A stretch of DNA of 64,000 bases from positions 62,001 through 126,000 of the forward strand of contig NZ_SMDQ01000004.1 of the NCBI RefSeq assembly GCF_012911975.1, given 5' to 3'. Below, in pieces: positions 8,085 through 17,300 of the stretch. Position numbers and translations under genes: made by a program. Origin of the DNA: Nodosilinea sp. P-1105. GTDB taxonomy: Bacteria; Cyanobacteriota; Cyanobacteriia; Phormidesmidales; Phormidesmidaceae. Within the stretch, counting starts at the first letter, position 1, and each line of letters starts with the position of its first letter. The notes under the pieces were generated by a model. It was not told where the DNA came from and did no database searches. It worked only from the letters and a program-made list of their open reading frames with translations.

Positions 8085-8492
8085 ATGAAACAAGTTATAT
8101 GGCTAGGATTAGCGCTACCTTTGCTGTTACTCGGCTGCGATCAGGGGCCCCCATCGGCCCAAGAGGCAGAAGCTGAGTTATGTACCAATCTGGTTCGGTT
8201 GGAAACTTCTCTGATCGAATTATCCCAAATAAACGCAGGCTCCCAGGTGAGTGAACTGCGCACTGCCCGTGAAAATGTCGCCAACGCTTACCGAGATGTC
8301 CAGAGCTCTGCTGAAGAGGTGCAAGAAGCCCGTACCGAGGAGCTAGAAGCCGCTTACAACGAATTTGACAATACCGTTGACAACATTTCAGGGCGTGAGA
8401 CTATCGGCGAAGCCGCAAATGACGTTACTGCTAGCCTGGCAAACATTCAATCCGCCCGGGCTCAACTAGATGCGGATGTGAACTGTATGTAG
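8085..8492 (+). CDS. Putative lipoprotein, helical
   Basis: A 135-residue protein with a lipoprotein signal (MKQVIWLGLALPLLLLGC; lipobox LLGC, Cys18). It would be lipid-anchored in the plasma or outer membrane. The rest is highly charged and helical, with long Glu/Ala-rich stretches (AEEVQEARTEELEAAYNEF) that could form a coiled coil. Cys residues near 34 and at the C-terminus (VNCM) may pair. I chose the ATG at 8085 because TAGGA lies 7 nt upstream; the ATG at 8079 is too close to it. No known family recognised. It precedes sodB by about 130 bp on the same strand. Confidence 0.65.
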   Translation: MKQVIWLGLALPLLLLGCDQGPPSAQEAEAELCTNLVRLETSLIELSQINAGSQVSELRTARENVANAYRDVQSSAEEVQEARTEELEAAYNEFDNTVDNISGRETIGEAANDVTASLANIQSARAQLDADVNCM

Positions 8493-8626
8493 TCAGAGTC
8501 ATTTGCTCTCTGGACTGCTAGTCACTCTTGGGCTGGCAGTCTTATCCCCCTCCTCCCCATAGGCATAGAAATGGATGGCAGGCAGCCCTTATGATGAGGC
8601 TGTTGCAAAACTTAATTGAGGAGCCC

Positions 8627-9226
8627 ATGGCTTACACATTACCTCCCCTTCCCTACGGCTATGATGCCCTGGAGCCCTATATTTCTAAGGCAACTCTAGA
8701 GTTTCACCACGATAAGCACCATGCATCCTATGTAAGCAAGTACAACGATGCGGTTCAAGGTACCGATCACGATAGCAAACCGATTGAAGATGTGATCAAA
8801 GCGATCGCAGGGGATAGCAGCAAGCAAGGCTTGTTTAACAATGCAGCTCAGGCTTGGAATCACACCTTTTACTGGAACTCCATGAAGCCCGGTGGTGGTG
8901 GTACCCCCTCTGGGGATTTGGCCCAAAAAATTGACGCTGACTTTGGCAGTTTTGATCAGTTTGTAGAAGCGTTTAAGTCGGCTGGGGCTACCCAGTTTGG
9001 TAGTGGCTGGGCCTGGTTAGTATTAGACGGCGGCACCCTCAAGGTAACCAAAACCCTGAACGCCGAAAACCCTCTTACCGCTGGCCAAGTTCCTTTATTA
9101 ACGATGGATGTGTGGGAACACGCCTACTACCTGGACTACCAGAATAAGCGTCCTGACTACATTGATACATTTCTTAAGAATGTCGTCAACTGGGACTTTG
9201 CTGCCCAGAACTTAGCTGCCGCCTAA
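8627..9226 (+). CDS. sodB: Iron superoxide dismutase
   Basis: SodB converts superoxide to oxygen and hydrogen peroxide in the cytosol. The 199-residue protein has the full metal-ligand set: His27 (EFHHDKHH), His79 (AAQAWNHTFYW), Asp161 and His165 (DVWEHAYYLDYQ). The AAQAWNHTFYW block with its Gln, and FGSGWAWLV, are typical of the iron rather than the manganese enzyme. The start follows GAGGAG by a few bases. A good intrinsic terminator follows at 9265-9298, so it is probably a single-gene unit. No Fur-type palindrome was found in its promoter. Confidence 0.96.
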   Translation: MAYTLPPLPYGYDALEPYISKATLEFHHDKHHASYVSKYNDAVQGTDHDSKPIEDVIKAIAGDSSKQGLFNNAAQAWNHTFYWNSMKPGGGGTPSGDLAQKIDADFGSFDQFVEAFKSAGATQFGSGWAWLVLDGGTLKVTKTLNAENPLTAGQVPLLTMDVWEHAYYLDYQNKRPDYIDTFLKNVVNWDFAAQNLAAA

Positions 9227-9264
9227 TCCACTGGTCATTCATGGTCGTGCTCCGCGACGTATGA

Positions 9265-9298
9265 CGGGGGTGATTTTCGATTCACTCCCGCTTTTTTT
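9265..9298 (+). terminator. Rho-independent terminator of sodB
   Basis: A nine-pair stem (CGGGGGTGA / TCACTCCCG, one G-T pair) with an 8-nt loop, followed by CTTTTTTT. It lies 39 bp after the sodB stop. Confidence 0.85.
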
Positions 9299-9338
9299 AA
9301 GTAGATTTGCTAGTGGTCTGTCAATTCTAAATGTGTAG

Positions 9339-9366
9339 GTTGGGTGGCGCGCCAGCAGAACCCAAC
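9339..9366 (+). repeat. Dispersed GGTTGGGT...ACCCAAC element
   Basis: A short inverted repeat with GGTTGGGT and ACCCAAC arms around a GC-rich loop, of a type common in cyanobacterial spacers. Confidence 0.4.
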
Positions 9367-9465
9367 AAAGCTGACTGCTGTGGGTGACCCTGCGTTTCAC
9401 CTAGCCTACGGGACCCTAAGTTTTAGCCGAGCTATGCTCATTTCTGGTGTATGGAGAGAAATTAG

Positions 9466-9520
9466 GAAAGGGCGTATCCTGCTGAATTAAGCAAAAAACC
9501 AGACGAGGATACACCCTTTC
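9466..9520. repeat. 15-bp inverted repeat abutting the 62-nt palindromic element
   Basis: GAAAGGGCGTATCCT and AGGATACACCCTTTC pair at 14 of 15 positions around a 25-nt loop. The right arm ends exactly where the 62-nt element begins. It may be a remnant of a mobile-element end. Confidence 0.55.
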
Positions 9521-9581
9521 AAGTCCAAACCTAAAGTTCTGCCTGTGGGGAAACTCCAGAGCTCAAGCTGGATTTGGTATA
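9520..9581 (+). repeat. 62-nt palindromic dispersed element, copy A (degenerate)
   Basis: Same element as at 11646-11707 and 42336-42397, with several substitutions in the outer and inner arms. It keeps the central AGTTCTGCCTGTGG and the end TTGGTATA. Confidence 0.75.
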
Positions 9582-9603
9582 TTACCGTTTTCCATGTTTT
9601 CCT

Positions 9604-9843
9604 ATGATCTTTTCAGATCCCGATTACCCCAATATTGTCTTGTCGTTTACCTACCGAGGGTTTCGACTTGATTTAGACCAGAGTGACCATGACGGATTAC
9701 CCATGTTTTCGGTATGGGCAAATCACGATTGGGGGAGTGCTGTGGCAGTACCTGGGGTGGTAAGCCGTTCAGAGGCGATTTACAAAGCTAAGCGATGGGT
9801 CGATCAGCGATTGAAGGATCCAGCTACAACTACTCGGGAGTAA
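9604..9843 (+). CDS. Hypothetical protein
   Basis: A 79-residue soluble protein (MIFSDPDYPNIVLSF..., WANHDWGSAVAVPG, SRSEAIYKAKRWVDQRL). The aromatic-rich first half and the amphipathic C-terminal helix look like a real small fold, but no family is recognised. I chose the ATG at 9604 over a TTG at 9574 because the latter lies inside the dispersed repeat. No clear ribosome site. It stands alone between sodB and the riboswitch. Confidence 0.55.
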   Translation: MIFSDPDYPNIVLSFTYRGFRLDLDQSDHDGLPMFSVWANHDWGSAVAVPGVVSRSEAIYKAKRWVDQRLKDPATTTRE

Positions 9844-10157
9844 GCTCCCTGGCTCATAGGGAAGCAACTGGGTTTCTAGGCGGCTCGGGCTCAAATGGAC
9901 GCAGCCGTAACTTGCAACTAATGTAGAAAGGCAGAAGTCAGTAGGGCTTTGCCTGTGCATGGCAGGCACTAAGGTGGCGGCAGTTCAATGGATCACTCCT
10001 TCAAATTGCCGCCGCCCTGACAGAGTTGTATGCACGCTGGCTATAGGTTTAAGTTAAGTTTCAAGTTAATTATTGATACCTGGATCAACGTAATGTAATC
10101 CTCAGCTTGACATTTTTCATCACCTGCATCTACCCTTTATAAGTAGAACAAGTCAGC
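9844..10157. other. Intergenic spacer before the c-di-AMP riboswitch
   Basis: No gene seen. A hairpin (GGCGGCAGTT / AATTGCCGCC, 9976-10013) could terminate upstream transcription. TATAAG at 10138-10143 is placed where a -10 element for the riboswitch transcript would be. A TTGACA at 10107-10112 is too far from it (25-nt spacer) to be its ordinary -35. Confidence 0.4.
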
Positions 10158-10311
10158 CTAGTCTACCGGCACCTTTTGGTGCTACTAGAGCGGGGGAACC
10201 GAAAAAGGGGCGTATTTCCGAGTTCTGAATACCCACAAGAGGGTAATCGGAAAAGGACATCTCTCAGTCCTAGCCCGTCAGCTAACCTCGTCGGCATTGA
10301 GGGGAGACTGA
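10158..10311 (+). ncRNA. c-di-AMP riboswitch (ydaO/yuaA type)
   Basis: The leader carries the conserved words of the ydaO c-di-AMP aptamer in the right order: a small hairpin (GCACC TTTT GGTGC), then AGAGCGGGGGAACC, then GAGGGTAATCGG, then a paired GGAC...GTCC arm with CTCTCA in its loop, then the highly conserved CCCGTCAGCTAACCTCGTCG, then a GGGGAGACT closing strand that can pair with AGTCTACC at the 5' side. The usp-usp-antiporter genes begin 95 nt downstream. In the known family, c-di-AMP binding usually lowers expression of potassium uptake, osmolyte and cell-wall genes. The expression platform is not obvious: a short T-run (ATTTTTT, 10320-10326) directly follows the aptamer. Confidence 0.87.
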
Positions 10312-10406
10312 ACCATCATCATTTTTTAATGACTGACTGTTTCAGTGTCTCGAGTCGTGTTAACACGGCTTGTTCGCTGTCCATGCATAGCCTCTAGGAG
10401 GGTTTT

Positions 10407-10994
10407 ATGCAACTTAAGTCACGCTCCTCCGTCTCTGCCCAGCCAGGGCAGTCATTTTGTGTTGACAGGGCTTTGTCTGTCTGGGATGGCAAGGCGTTGT
10501 TAAAACCGATGATTATGCGTTTAGAAGTCGCTTTAGGTCGCGACGGCCTGACCCAGAGCCTAGTGTTGGTGTCTAAGCCATCCTTACCTCCCTTAGGTGT
10601 TAACTCGGATCAAAAAAACATTGGTTTTGTTGTCGGCTACAGCGGTTCTGTACACAGCCAGGCTGCTCTAGATCTGGCCCTCTGCATGGCCCATCAGACC
10701 CGCTTGGTCAAGCCCAATCCAGTGGTCGTGCATGTGGTTTACGTGGTCGATCAAACCTGCCATGAAACCATTGCCAATGCCGATCGCGTTCTGTGGCAGG
10801 CTCGTTGTCTGGCTAGTGAGTGGCGGGGATCGCTGAACGCCCACCTGCGCATTGGTCAGGTGGCGACCCAATTAAGCCAGATAGCTGACGAGATGGATGC
10901 CGCTGTTTTGCTGTTGGGATGCCGCAGTAAAAGCCATAGGTTAGTAGAACAGCTAGCCCCTCAAATTTCCTGTTCTGTTCTGGGCTTGCCCTAA
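10407..10994 (+). CDS. Universal stress protein-like, degenerate nucleotide loop
   Basis: A 195-residue protein whose second half has the Usp alpha/beta fold: NIGFVVGYSGSVHSQAALDLAL begins the domain, VVVHVVYVVD is the next strand, and AAVLLLGCRSKSHRLVEQLA the last part. The G-x2-G-x9-G-(S/T) ATP loop is replaced by GCRSKSHRLVEQLAPQIS, so it probably does not bind ATP in the usual way. The first 65 residues are an unrecognised extension. AGGAGGG lies 5 nt before the ATG. It is the first gene after the c-di-AMP riboswitch, 15 bp ahead of the second Usp gene. Usp domains elsewhere (for example in KdpD) can bind c-di-AMP, so direct binding is conceivable but unproven. Confidence 0.8.
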   Translation: MQLKSRSSVSAQPGQSFCVDRALSVWDGKALLKPMIMRLEVALGRDGLTQSLVLVSKPSLPPLGVNSDQKNIGFVVGYSGSVHSQAALDLALCMAHQTRLVKPNPVVVHVVYVVDQTCHETIANADRVLWQARCLASEWRGSLNAHLRIGQVATQLSQIADEMDAAVLLLGCRSKSHRLVEQLAPQISCSVLGLP

Positions 10995-11009
10995 TAGGAG
11001 GAGATGGTC

Positions 11010-11528
11010 ATGGGCTTTAAAAAAATTCTCGTAGCCGTTGATGATCCGACAAAAGATGAGGTGGTCTTCAACCATGGCTTAAGCCTGGCGGTACCGAACC
11101 AAAGTCACCTTAGACTGGTTCACTGCCTAAGTTTAGACATTTACAGAAATCTGGGTTCCATGATGGACGCTGGGGTGGGGCTACACCCTCAATCTAAAGT
11201 GTTGGACGCTGGTGAAAAAGAGCATTTGGCCCGAACCCAGGCCGCAAAGTCCTGGCTAGAGACACTGCGTAGTCAGGCCGTAGCCCAGGGGATAGGGGCA
11301 GATTTTATCTGCGAAACCGGTGACCCAGGTCCGCTGATTTGTTACCTGGCTACCCTCTGGGAGGCCGAGGTAATTGTCGTGGGCAACAGCGGCAAAAAAG
11401 GTTTAAGACGACTGATTTTAGGCAGTGTGAGCCAGCACGTGGTGGATCACAGTTCCTGCCTGACGGTGGTTGTGCCCTGGGACGGCTCACCACCAGTAGA
11501 GTACCCTCCGGGCAAGACTGGTGGTTAG
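11010..11528 (+). CDS. Universal stress protein, UspA family
   Basis: A single-domain Usp of 172 residues. It begins FKKILVAVDDPTKDE, the first strand and nucleotide-contacting Asp. It has FICETGDPGPLICYLA in the middle and ends with an intact ATP motif VVGNSGKKGLRRLILGSVS (G-x2-G-x9-G-S). I prefer the ATG at 11010; the ATG at 11004 directly abuts the AGGAGGAG ribosome site. It is co-directional and almost contiguous with the preceding Usp gene, so both belong to the c-di-AMP-riboswitch transcript. The C-terminus (PPVEYPPGKTGG) is a short extension. Likely a nucleotide-dependent stress or transport regulator. Confidence 0.9.
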   Translation: MGFKKILVAVDDPTKDEVVFNHGLSLAVPNQSHLRLVHCLSLDIYRNLGSMMDAGVGLHPQSKVLDAGEKEHLARTQAAKSWLETLRSQAVAQGIGADFICETGDPGPLICYLATLWEAEVIVVGNSGKKGLRRLILGSVSQHVVDHSSCLTVVVPWDGSPPVEYPPGKTGG

Positions 11529-11645
11529 TTTGGTGATTAGCCTCAGGAGTTGAATTGATTGGCTACGTCTGACCAGATTGGAGCATCAATGTTGCTCTGA
11601 AATGTGGGTTCGAAGATTCCTCTCGCTGGTCGAAATGACATTGTT

Positions 11646-11707
11646 TATACCAAGTCCAGCTCGGGATCTGGAGTTTTCCCACAGGCAGAACTCCAGGTCT
11701 GGACTTG
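11646..11707 (-). repeat. 62-nt palindromic dispersed element, copy B
   Basis: Read on the minus strand it has outer arms CAAGTCCAG and CTGGACTTG, nested arms CTGGAGTT and AACTCCAG, then GTATA. It lies between the second Usp gene and the antiporter gene, where the hairpin could attenuate or stabilise the polycistronic RNA. Confidence 0.85.
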
Positions 11708-11766
11708 AATTTGGTTAGTTACGTTTCTCTGCTTACTAAGGGCTTACAGAAAATAAGGAGTCTTGC

Positions 11767-14277
11767 ATGGAGTCGATCTTGGGCCTACCGCTGCCGGTAG
11801 AAGATCCAATCTTGATCTTTGGCCTGTGTATGGTGGTGATCTTGGTGACGCCGCTGCTGTTTGAGCGGTTTAAGCTACCGGGGCTGATCGGCCCGATTGT
11901 GGCGGGGGTGGTGCTGGGCACCAGCATGCTCAACGTGCTGGAGCGGGGGCAGGCGATCGAGCTGCTGGGCAATGTGGGATTGCTCTACATCATGTTTTTG
12001 TCGGGGCTGGAGATCAACATGAACCAGTTTCGCAAAAACCGCGATCGCAGCTTTGTGTTTGGCGTCATCACCTTCACCATTCCCCAGCTAGCGGGCACGC
12101 TAATCTTCCACTACCTGCTAGGTTTTGATTGGCTGGCAGCGATTTTAATTGCCAGTATGTTTGCCTCCCACACCCTGGTGCCCTACCCGATCATCAGTCG
12201 CCTGGGCATCATGAAAAACGACGCGGTGGTCACCACCGTGGGGGGCACCATTCTCACTGACACCGTGGCCCTGCTGGTGCTGGTGGTGGTGGCCCGTGCC
12301 TTTGAGGGGGAACTGACCACCCTGTTTTGGGTGTCGCTGGCCCTGGCCATGGCCATCTACGTGACGGCGGTGCTGTATCTGCTACCGCCTTTGGCCCGCT
12401 GGTTCTTTCGCAATGTGGAAGATGGCGGTAAGAGTGAGTTTATCTTTGTGCTGGCAGTGGTGTTTATCGGCTCCTATCTGGCCCGGGCGGTGGGCACCGA
12501 GGCGATTTTGGGGGCGTTTTTGGTTGGTCTAACCCTGAATCGGCTGATTCCCGAACGCAGCCGGTTGATGACCCGCATCCAGTTCTTTGGCAACGCCTTC
12601 ATCATTCCCTTTTTTCTAATTTTTATCGGCCTTCTGGTAGACGTGTCAGTGCTGGCCAGTGGTATTACCGCCTGGGTGGTGATGATTGCCATGTTGACCA
12701 CCAACGTGGTGACAAAATTGATCGCGGCCAGCATAACGCGTCGCTTCTATCAATACACCCCTGCTGAGGGGTGGGTAATCTTTGGCCTCTCCACTTGTGA
12801 GGCGGCAGCTACCCTGGCAGCTACCCTGGTGGGCTACGAGTTGGGCATCATTGGGGATGATGTTTTGAACGGCGTTGTGCTGATGATTTTTGCCACCTGT
12901 GTCCTCGGACCCTGGGTGGTCGATCGCTTTGGTCGTCAGGTGGCCCGCGAACAAGACGAACAACATTACGAACCCCGTCAAGCTCCCCAGCGCATTCTAG
13001 TCCCCTTGGCCAACCCAGCCACAAGCGAGACCCTGGTGAATATGGCCGCTCTGCTGCGGGACCATAAGTCAGAGGAGGCGATCTATCCTTTGACGGTGAT
13101 TTCCGAAGCCATTGAGGCAGAAGATACGGAAAGTAATGTGGCTGCGGCCGAACGCCTGCTAGCCCATGCGGTTGTTCACGCTGTGGAGTTAGATGTGCCG
13201 GTTAACCCGGTGACGCGGGTGGCCCGTAATCCTGCCTCTGGCATGGTCGAAGCTGCCACAGAACGTCGCATTAGCGATATTGTGATTGGCTGGAATGGGG
13301 CCAGATCGGCTCAGCAGCGCATCTTTGGCTCTGTGATTGACCAAATGTTAGACCAATCTCCCCAGCAGGTGTGGGTCTGCAAGTTTGACCACTCAGTGAA
13401 TACCTTTCAACGCCTGGTTGTGATTCTGCCGCCAGTCATTGACCACAATCCTGGCTTTTATGAGGCTGTGCGATCGCTGAAACACCTGGCCGATCAACTG
13501 GGGGCTGCCTTGAAGGGGTTAGCCATCAGCGATGACGCTGTCTCCCATCGTCAGCATTTTGAGGCAGTGCCCATTGACGTGACTAGCGAATTTTTAGCGC
13601 TGGCCACCTGGGATGACGCCCATGGAATTCTGAGAACCGCATCCCCAGATCAAGATCTAATCGCCCTGGTGAGTGCCCGAGAGGGCACGGTTGCTTACGA
13701 TCGCACCCTAGAACGGTTACCCCAACTGCTGGCTGACTTGCAACTTAGCTTTTTAGTTCTTTACCCCTCAGAAAAGGACGCCCATTACCTGGGTGCAGCC
13801 CAGCCCCTTTTCCTCAGCCAGCTGTTAAGCCCAGAGCGAGTCATCCTCAATCTCACTACCTCCTCCTATGAGGAGACCGTGGATGTCTTACTCAGCCAGG
13901 TGATTGACTGCGACGACCCTCGCCATAGCCCTGTTCTAAAAGCGCTGGCGTTCGACGATGTGGGTTATGCCAGTGAGGTGCTGCCTAGGGTGATTATTTC
14001 CCATGCCCGGGTGCAAAAACTCAAAGGCCCAAGACTCTGCCTCGGGGTTCACCCACAGGGGATAGAGCGCGATCGCACGGAGCAACCCATCCATATCGTG
14101 GTCCTACTGCTTACCCCGGCCCGGGGCACCACCCCAGAGCACCTGGCCCAACTGGCGGAAGTCGCCCAGGCTTTCAGCCAGCCAGATCTACTGACCAAAC
14201 TGATGCAATGCACCCAACCGGAGCAACTGCAATCCTATCTGAGCCTCAGCGGCCAATGCGAGGGATCGCCCCCCTAA
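11767..14277 (+). CDS. CPA2-type cation/proton antiporter with Usp-like and EIIA-like C-terminal domains
   Basis: An 836-residue protein. Residues 1 to about 395 form a 12- to 13-helix CPA2 antiporter core (KLPGLIGPIVAGVVLG, GLLYIMFLSGLEIN, GGTILTDTVALLVLV with its TD pair, AILGAFLVGLTLNR). It would exchange Na+ or K+ for H+ at a membrane. The soluble tail starts at QRILVPLANPATSETL and continues as two Usp-like units (about 410-545 and 550-660). A last domain (about 690-830) resembles PTS EIIA: LLSPERVILNLTTSSYEETV, VIISHARV with the His, IHIVVLLLTPARG. AAGGAG precedes the ATG. It probably belongs to the riboswitch operon, 238 bp after the second Usp gene. c-di-AMP control of K+/Na+ transport is a known theme; ion preference cannot be told here. 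Confidence 0.9.
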   Translation: MESILGLPLPVEDPILIFGLCMVVILVTPLLFERFKLPGLIGPIVAGVVLGTSMLNVLERGQAIELLGNVGLLYIMFLSGLEINMNQFRKNRDRSFVFGVITFTIPQLAGTLIFHYLLGFDWLAAILIASMFASHTLVPYPIISRLGIMKNDAVVTTVGGTILTDTVALLVLVVVARAFEGELTTLFWVSLALAMAIYVTAVLYLLPPLARWFFRNVEDGGKSEFIFVLAVVFIGSYLARAVGTEAILGAFLVGLTLNRLIPERSRLMTRIQFFGNAFIIPFFLIFIGLLVDVSVLASGITAWVVMIAMLTTNVVTKLIAASITRRFYQYTPAEGWVIFGLSTCEAAATLAATLVGYELGIIGDDVLNGVVLMIFATCVLGPWVVDRFGRQVAREQDEQHYEPRQAPQRILVPLANPATSETLVNMAALLRDHKSEEAIYPLTVISEAIEAEDTESNVAAAERLLAHAVVHAVELDVPVNPVTRVARNPASGMVEAATERRISDIVIGWNGARSAQQRIFGSVIDQMLDQSPQQVWVCKFDHSVNTFQRLVVILPPVIDHNPGFYEAVRSLKHLADQLGAALKGLAISDDAVSHRQHFEAVPIDVTSEFLALATWDDAHGILRTASPDQDLIALVSAREGTVAYDRTLERLPQLLADLQLSFLVLYPSEKDAHYLGAAQPLFLSQLLSPERVILNLTTSSYEETVDVLLSQVIDCDDPRHSPVLKALAFDDVGYASEVLPRVIISHARVQKLKGPRLCLGVHPQGIERDRTEQPIHIVVLLLTPARGTTPEHLAQLAEVAQAFSQPDLLTKLMQCTQPEQLQSYLSLSGQCEGSPP

Positions 14278-14340
14278 ATCTGCTTCACCTTAACAGGGCT
14301 GGCGCAACCCACCCTACAGCGGCTGGCGTTTGAGGATACC

Positions 14341-17300
14341 TTAGGCCACAGAACCTGGTCGGTAGTGGGCCAAGGCTTTACCGATCCAAACCTCCATGTC
14401 GGCGGCGGGTTGGGGATGGCTAAACCAGTAGCCCTGGCCATAGTCGCACTGCAACATTTTTAAGGTGCTCACCTGATCTTGGGTTTCAATCCCTTCAGCG
14501 ATCGCCTGAAACCCTAGCTGGTGAGCGAGGGTAACGATGGTGGCAACAATTTTGCGATGGTGGGGGCTAGACTGCATCTGGCTAACAAAGGATCGGTCAA
14601 TTTTGAGATGGTCGATGGGAAATTTGTACAGATAGCTCAGGGATGAATAGCCCGTGCCAAAGTCGTCGATACTGATGGCAATGGAGCGCTTTTGCAGCGC
14701 TTGCAGCACAGCTAGAGTCTCGTCAACATTGCCGATCAACATGCCCTCGGTAATTTCTAGCACCAGACTTTTAGGCGGTAGGCCAGTGGTCTGCAGAATC
14801 CGATCCACATCCTCTAGCAGCCCCACATCGTGCAACTGCAAGGGAGACAGGTTGATGCTGACGGTTAGGTTTTGGGCCTGGGGGAACGTCGTTTGCCATT
14901 GCTTCAGTTGGTGGCAGGCCACTGCCATCAACGACTGGCTGAGGGGGACGATCAGCCCGGTTTCCTCTGCGATCGGGATAAACTCCGCCGGAGACACCAG
15001 GCCCCGCTGAGGGTGACGCCACCGCACCAGGGCTTCAAACCCCTGGATGGCTAAGGTTCGGAGGTCTATAATCGGCTGATAATAGACCTCGAAATTTTGG
15101 GGGTTGTCTAGTAAGGTCCGCCGCAGGTCGGTTTCTAAACTCATGCGGTCCATGGCCCGCTGATGCATGCTGCTATCGAACACGGCAAAGTTGTCGCGCC
15201 CGTTGGCCTTGGCCCGATACATGGCAATATCAGCATCGCGAACTAAGTCGTCTGCCGCCTGGTGCTCCGCAGTACCTAGCACCAGGCCAATACTAACGGT
15301 GATATAGATTTCGTGGCTGCTGAGCTGCAACGGTTGGCGCAGGGCAGCCAAGATGCGTTTAGTGTGCCGAATAGCTGCGTCTTTATCGCAGATGTCATCC
15401 AGCAACACGATAAACTCATCCCCTCCCAGACGCACCACCATATCGCTGGGGCGGACTGCTGATTGCAAACGGCTGGCCATTTCAATCAGCAGTTCATCCC
15501 CAATCAGGTGGCCCAGGCTGTCGTTGATCACTTTGAATCGATCTAGATCAATAAAAAGTAGCGCAAACTGATAGCTAGGATGAGCCCAGGTCCGGCGCAA
15601 TGACAGGTCTAGCCGTTGCTCTAGCAGTTTGCGATTGGGTAGCCCCGTAAGGCTATCGTGAAAGGCGTCGTGCTCTAGCTGGCGACGCATACGCATGGTT
15701 TCTGTGACATCACGAGCGGCGGTTTGGAGTTGGAGGACGGTACCGTTATCGTCCAGAATGGGGCGGGTAAAGGTTTCCACCCAAATGTAGTGACCCAACT
15801 GGTGACGCATGCGGTAAGTGACAACGGAGGTGACACCAGCAAGTACCTGGGGCGATTGCTCTGGGTGGCAGAGTGATTGATCGGCAGGATGCACCAGCTC
15901 GCAGGGGTGTTTCCCAAACAGCGCCCTGGGGGGGTACCCCAGCAGCCATTCTGCCGAAGGGCTGACATAAACATACTCGCCAGTGGCAGTGTGCAAGCAC
16001 ACTAAATCACTCATGTTTTCAGCAATCAGCCGAAATACCTCAGCCTGCTGGTTAATTTCGGCATTGGCAATTTCTAGCTCGACCTTAGACCTTCTCAGAG
16101 CATTAAACGAAGACTCTAATCGGACGGCCATGGTGTTAAATGCTAGGGCCAGCCCTTCTAGTTCTTTTAGCCCCGTATGGCTAACTTGCTGATCCAGATC
16201 ACCGCGAGCGATCGCCTGGGAGGCTTGGCTAAAGGCTTGAATGGGGCCAACAATCCAGCGGCTGGTGACCAAACCCGATGCGATCGCCACCGCCAGTGCC
16301 AGCGCACACAGGGCAATGGTATTGCGCTTGTTGGCCTCAATTTGGGCCATAAAGTCGCTCTCGGGCATCACCACCACAATCAGCCAATCCAGCCCCTGCG
16401 GGTCCTGAAACGGTACCACCTGCATAAACTGCCGCTGGCCATCCAGAGGGAACTCAAACTGGGTGGAGGTGTGAACATCCTCAAACATGCCGCCGTAGGC
16501 GCGCATCAAAAACTGACTACTGGCCTTAATCAAGGGATCAGGGCTGGTGATGGAATAGAGTCGTCGGGGCTGGCCGTCGACGATCTCATAGGGTTGAGGC
16601 AGGGTGGAACTAGCCACCAATAGCCCTGAGCGTTCGATAATGTAAGCCTGACCGCGATCGCTGACCTGAATATCAGCCAGAAAATCACTAATTTGCGGCA
16701 GAAAGAAGTTGTTGCCAAACACGCCGATCAGCTCTCTGTTCTCACCATAGACCGGCATCGAGGTGGGCACCGCCAGCATGGGGAACGCATGGTACGGGAA
16801 AATCTCGCCCCACACTGGCTGCCCAGCCTGTTCTGCGGCCAGATACCAAGGGCGCGTCTGGGTGACCCACCCTGGAGCGACGTTGGTTACCCCTAGGCCT
16901 TGGCCGTCGTGGTCAACCACGGTAAACCGAATGTCTCCTCCCAGGGATGGGCCTCCCCGCATGTGCTGATGCTGATCGCTCCCCAGATAGCCGTGGCCAA
17001 TAAACTCACCATTGGCGTGGCCAAAAAAGATTGAGGCCACCGACTCAAAGGTGTGAGCTTGTTGCAAGAAATGGCGAAAGAGAGCATCTGGATCATCTGG
17101 GTCCAACTGTCCCAGCACCATCGCATCGTGATTCAGCTGGTTCACCAGGTGAGGTACGGTCACAAAATCCTCTAACTGATACTGAATGCGATGAGACACC
17201 GAGTCCCGCAGCTGGCTGGCCACATCATTGACGGCCTGCTGACCATGGCGAATCGATACCCACCCCGTTAGCCCTACAGCCGCTGTGACTTGCAGCACGA

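Noticed and set aside
10107-10112. TTGACA as -35 of the riboswitch promoter
   Set aside because: 25 nt from the only good -10 (TATAAG at 10138), too long for an ordinary promoter.
11611-11640. GGTTCGAAGATTCC as a possible tRNA T-loop
   Set aside because: No acceptor or anticodon stems could be drawn around it.
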